Shown: positions 62,608-64,000 of the stretch, in pieces
Layout: the number at the start of each line of letters is the position of its first letter
How positions within the stretch are numbered: the stretch's first letter is position 1
DNA from: Bacillus sp. 2205SS5-2
GTDB lineage: Bacteria; Bacillota; Bacilli; Bacillales; Bacillaceae_K
Assembly: GCF_037024155.1 (NCBI RefSeq)
Contig: NZ_JAYKTS010000002.1
Coordinates: 118,373-182,372 of the forward strand
Reading direction: 5' to 3'
DNA: 64,000 nt
Position numbers and translations under genes: made by a program
The notes under the pieces: generated by a model
The model's input: only the letters and a program-made list of their open reading frames with translations
What the model was told of the DNA's origin: nothing
Databases searched by the model: none

Positions 62608-63738
62608 ATGGTTTCTGCTGCTTATATTCATATTCCGTTTTGTGAACATATTTGTCATTACTGCGATTTTAATAAAGTATTTTTAAAAGGGCAGCCGGTT
62701 GATGAATATTTACATTTTTTAGACCAAGAGATAAAAGTAACACTTGAACAATTTCCAACGGAGGATATTCAAACGATTTTTGTGGGTGGTGGTACTCCTA
62801 CTTCTTTAAGTTCCAAACAGTTGGATATTCTTTGTAGCAGCATTCGCAATCATTTACCTTACCAAAGGGGAGAATTCACATTTGAAGCGAATCCAGGAGA
62901 CTTATCAAAAGAAAAATTAGAGGTTTTACGTTCGAATGGAGTCAATCGCCTTAGCTTTGGTGTTCAGTCTTTTAACAATGACTTATTAAGAAAAATCGGT
63001 CGTACCCATACCGCTGAAGAAGTGTATACCTCAATCGCCACGGCAAAAGAAACCGGATTTGAAAATATTAGCATTGATTTAATTTATAGCTTACCGACTC
63101 AAACCATTTCAGATTTTGAAGAAACTTTAGATGCGGCACTAGCTTTAGATCTTCCTCATTATTCGAGTTATTCACTAATTATTGAACCCAAAACCATCTT
63201 TTATAATTTAATGCAAAAAGGCCAACTGCCACTACCAGGACAGGATAAAGAAGCAGATATGTTTGAATTATTGATGAAAAAAATGGATAATTACGGATTG
63301 AAGCAGTATGAAATTAGTAATTTTGCGAAACCAGGCTTTGAGAGTAAACATAATCTTGTGTATTGGAATAATGAGGAATATTACGGTTTTGGTGCAGGTT
63401 CTCATGGTTATATGGCAGGAGTAAGACGGGCAAACTATGGACCATTAAGAAAATATATGCAACCATTACAAGAAAATAAACTACCTTTCATTGAAGAAAT
63501 TCCGGTGTCCAAAAAGGAGAAAATGGAGGAAGAAATGTTCCTCGGATTGAGGAAAATGGAAGGGGTATCTCGTGAAAACTTCCTAATAAAATACGAAATA
63601 GATCTCTACGACGTGTTTTCAGCCGCAATGATAGATTTAACTAAGAAAGAACTCATTGAAGACAACTCTGGCTGGGTTCGGTTGACGAACAAAGGAAAGT
63701 TTTTAGGGAATGAAGTGTTCCAATCTTTTTTACAATAA
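62608..63738 (+). CDS. hemW: Radical SAM protein HemW (heme chaperone, HemN-like)
   Basis: A 376-residue radical SAM protein (YqeR in B. subtilis). The iron-sulfur motif is HIPFCEHICHYCDF near residue 7, followed by FVGGGTPTSL and the RLSFGVQSF and NISIDLIYSLP motifs. It was long annotated as oxygen-independent coproporphyrinogen oxidase, but members with the single CxxxCxYC motif and lacking the HemN extra Cys act as heme chaperones (HemW). GAGAGGGAAGAG precedes the ATG. It lies directly upstream of hrcA, as in Bacillus. Confidence 0.93.
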   Translation: MVSAAYIHIPFCEHICHYCDFNKVFLKGQPVDEYLHFLDQEIKVTLEQFPTEDIQTIFVGGGTPTSLSSKQLDILCSSIRNHLPYQRGEFTFEANPGDLSKEKLEVLRSNGVNRLSFGVQSFNNDLLRKIGRTHTAEEVYTSIATAKETGFENISIDLIYSLPTQTISDFEETLDAALALDLPHYSSYSLIIEPKTIFYNLMQKGQLPLPGQDKEADMFELLMKKMDNYGLKQYEISNFAKPGFESKHNLVYWNNEEYYGFGAGSHGYMAGVRRANYGPLRKYMQPLQENKLPFIEEIPVSKKEKMEEEMFLGLRKMEGVSRENFLIKYEIDLYDVFSAAMIDLTKKELIEDNSGWVRLTNKGKFLGNEVFQSFLQ

Positions 63739-63748
63739 GGTAAAACCA

Positions 63749-63777
63749 TTGACAGGGGTTTGTCATTTTGATAATTT
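63749..63777 (+). promoter_or_regulatory. hrcA operon promoter
   Basis: TTGACA (63749-63754) is a perfect -35; the -10 is TAATTT (63772-63777, 17-base spacing) or GATAAT (63770-63775). It lies just before the CIRCE operator. Confidence 0.6.
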
Positions 63778-63787
63778 ATTATTAGAT

Positions 63788-63814
63788 TTAGCACTCGTTG
63801 TTAAAGAGTGCTAA
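63788..63814. promoter_or_regulatory. CIRCE operator (HrcA binding site)
   Basis: TTAGCACTC-N9-GAGTGCTAA is a perfect match to the CIRCE consensus. HrcA bound here represses the hrcA-grpE-dnaK-dnaJ heat-shock operon. Confidence 0.98.
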
Positions 63815-63829
63815 CAGAGGTGATAAATA

Positions 63830-64000
63830 ATGTTGACGGATCGACAACTTTTGATTTTACAAATAATCATTGATGACTTTATCCGCTCTGCTCAACCAGT
63901 GGGATCAAGAAGTTTGTCAAAAAAAGAGGACATTGTATTTAGCTCTGCAACCATTCGCAATGAAATGGCTGATTTAGAAGAGTTAGGATTCATTGAGAAA
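63830..64000 (+). CDS. hrcA: Heat-inducible transcription repressor HrcA, N-terminal part
   Basis: The first 57 codons, cut by the right window edge. The protein starts [19 protein letters not shown] and contains the winged-helix DNA-binding part ([19 protein letters not shown], then [19 protein letters not shown]), which is diagnostic for HrcA. AGAGGTG precedes the ATG, and the CIRCE operator lies 15 bases upstream, so the gene represses itself with the dnaK genes expected downstream. Confidence 0.97.
   Translation, partial: MLTDRQLLILQIIIDDFIRSAQPVGSRSLSKKEDIVFSSATIRNEMADLEELGFIEK

Noticed and set aside
62421..62645. 74-codon frame between lepA and hemW
   Set aside because: Starts 2 bases after lepA without an RBS, crosses a terminator-like hairpin and overlaps the start of hemW in another frame.

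Overview
This is a low-GC, Gram-positive, endospore-forming and potentially competent bacterium of the family Bacillaceae (Bacillus in the broad sense). The evidence is gene content and order: rel-dtd-hisS-aspS, the yrv/yrr/yrz block, cymR, mnmA, alaS with a T-box, the greA-pbpI-yrrS-yrzA-yrrT-mtnN-mccAB-yrhC run, sigK, sda, and the yqeG-yqeM, comE, holA, rpsT, gpr, spoIIP, lepA, hemW, hrcA run all follow the Bacillus subtilis chromosome, with the segments between them shortened. The genus cannot be fixed from the window. No tRNA, rRNA, prophage, CRISPR array or intact transposase gene was seen.

Layout. 1-8.2 kb: 3' part of rel, dtd, a cell-wall amidase on the minus strand, T-box-controlled hisS-aspS, 6S RNA. 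8.7-17.7 kb: tcdA, an ABC transporter pair, rarA, the cysteine regulator gene cymR, a cysteine desulfurase and mnmA (tRNA thiolation). 17.7-31.2 kb: recD2, small conserved proteins, yrrI, T-box-controlled alaS, ireB-ruvX-yrzB, mltG, the 5-methoxyuridine tRNA set trmR-trhP1-trhP2, udk. 31.4-39.3 kb: greA, pbpI, and the methionine-to-cysteine conversion genes yrrT-mtnN-mccA-mccB-yrhC. 39.3-44.4 kb is a sporulation-flavoured accessory stretch: a tandem YrzI small-protein cluster, an uninterrupted sigK, a YjcZ-like tiny membrane protein, divergent pssA/psd, and sda with a cluster of DnaA boxes. 45.1-64 kb: ribosome-assembly and NAD genes (yqeG, yqeH, aroE, yhbY, nadD, yqeK, rsfS, yqeM), the comE competence locus, holA, rpsT, gpr, spoIIP, yqxA, lepA, hemW and the start of the CIRCE-controlled hrcA.

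The most unusual content is non-coding. (1) A family of about 140-162 bp MITE-like elements has GGCT...AGCC inverted ends. Six copies have recognisable 8-bp target duplications (four exact, two with one mismatch), and these sit strikingly often on the stop codon of the preceding gene, between the gene and its terminator. One has separated cymR from the cysteine desulfurase gene. (2) A family of about 100-118 bp elements folds into long hairpins. At least three subfamilies share the architecture but differ in stem sequence. They occur singly, nested inside the MITE, and as a 505-bp tandem array that supplies the last codons and stop of yqeM. (3) A roughly 100-nt segment between yqzM and holA has nested stems plus a possible pseudoknot and matches no RNA family I recognise. 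Several short genes (sda, yqzM, yrzA, yrzQ, two yrzI copies, a YjcZ-like protein) are reported with starts chosen from ribosome-binding sites and family lengths.
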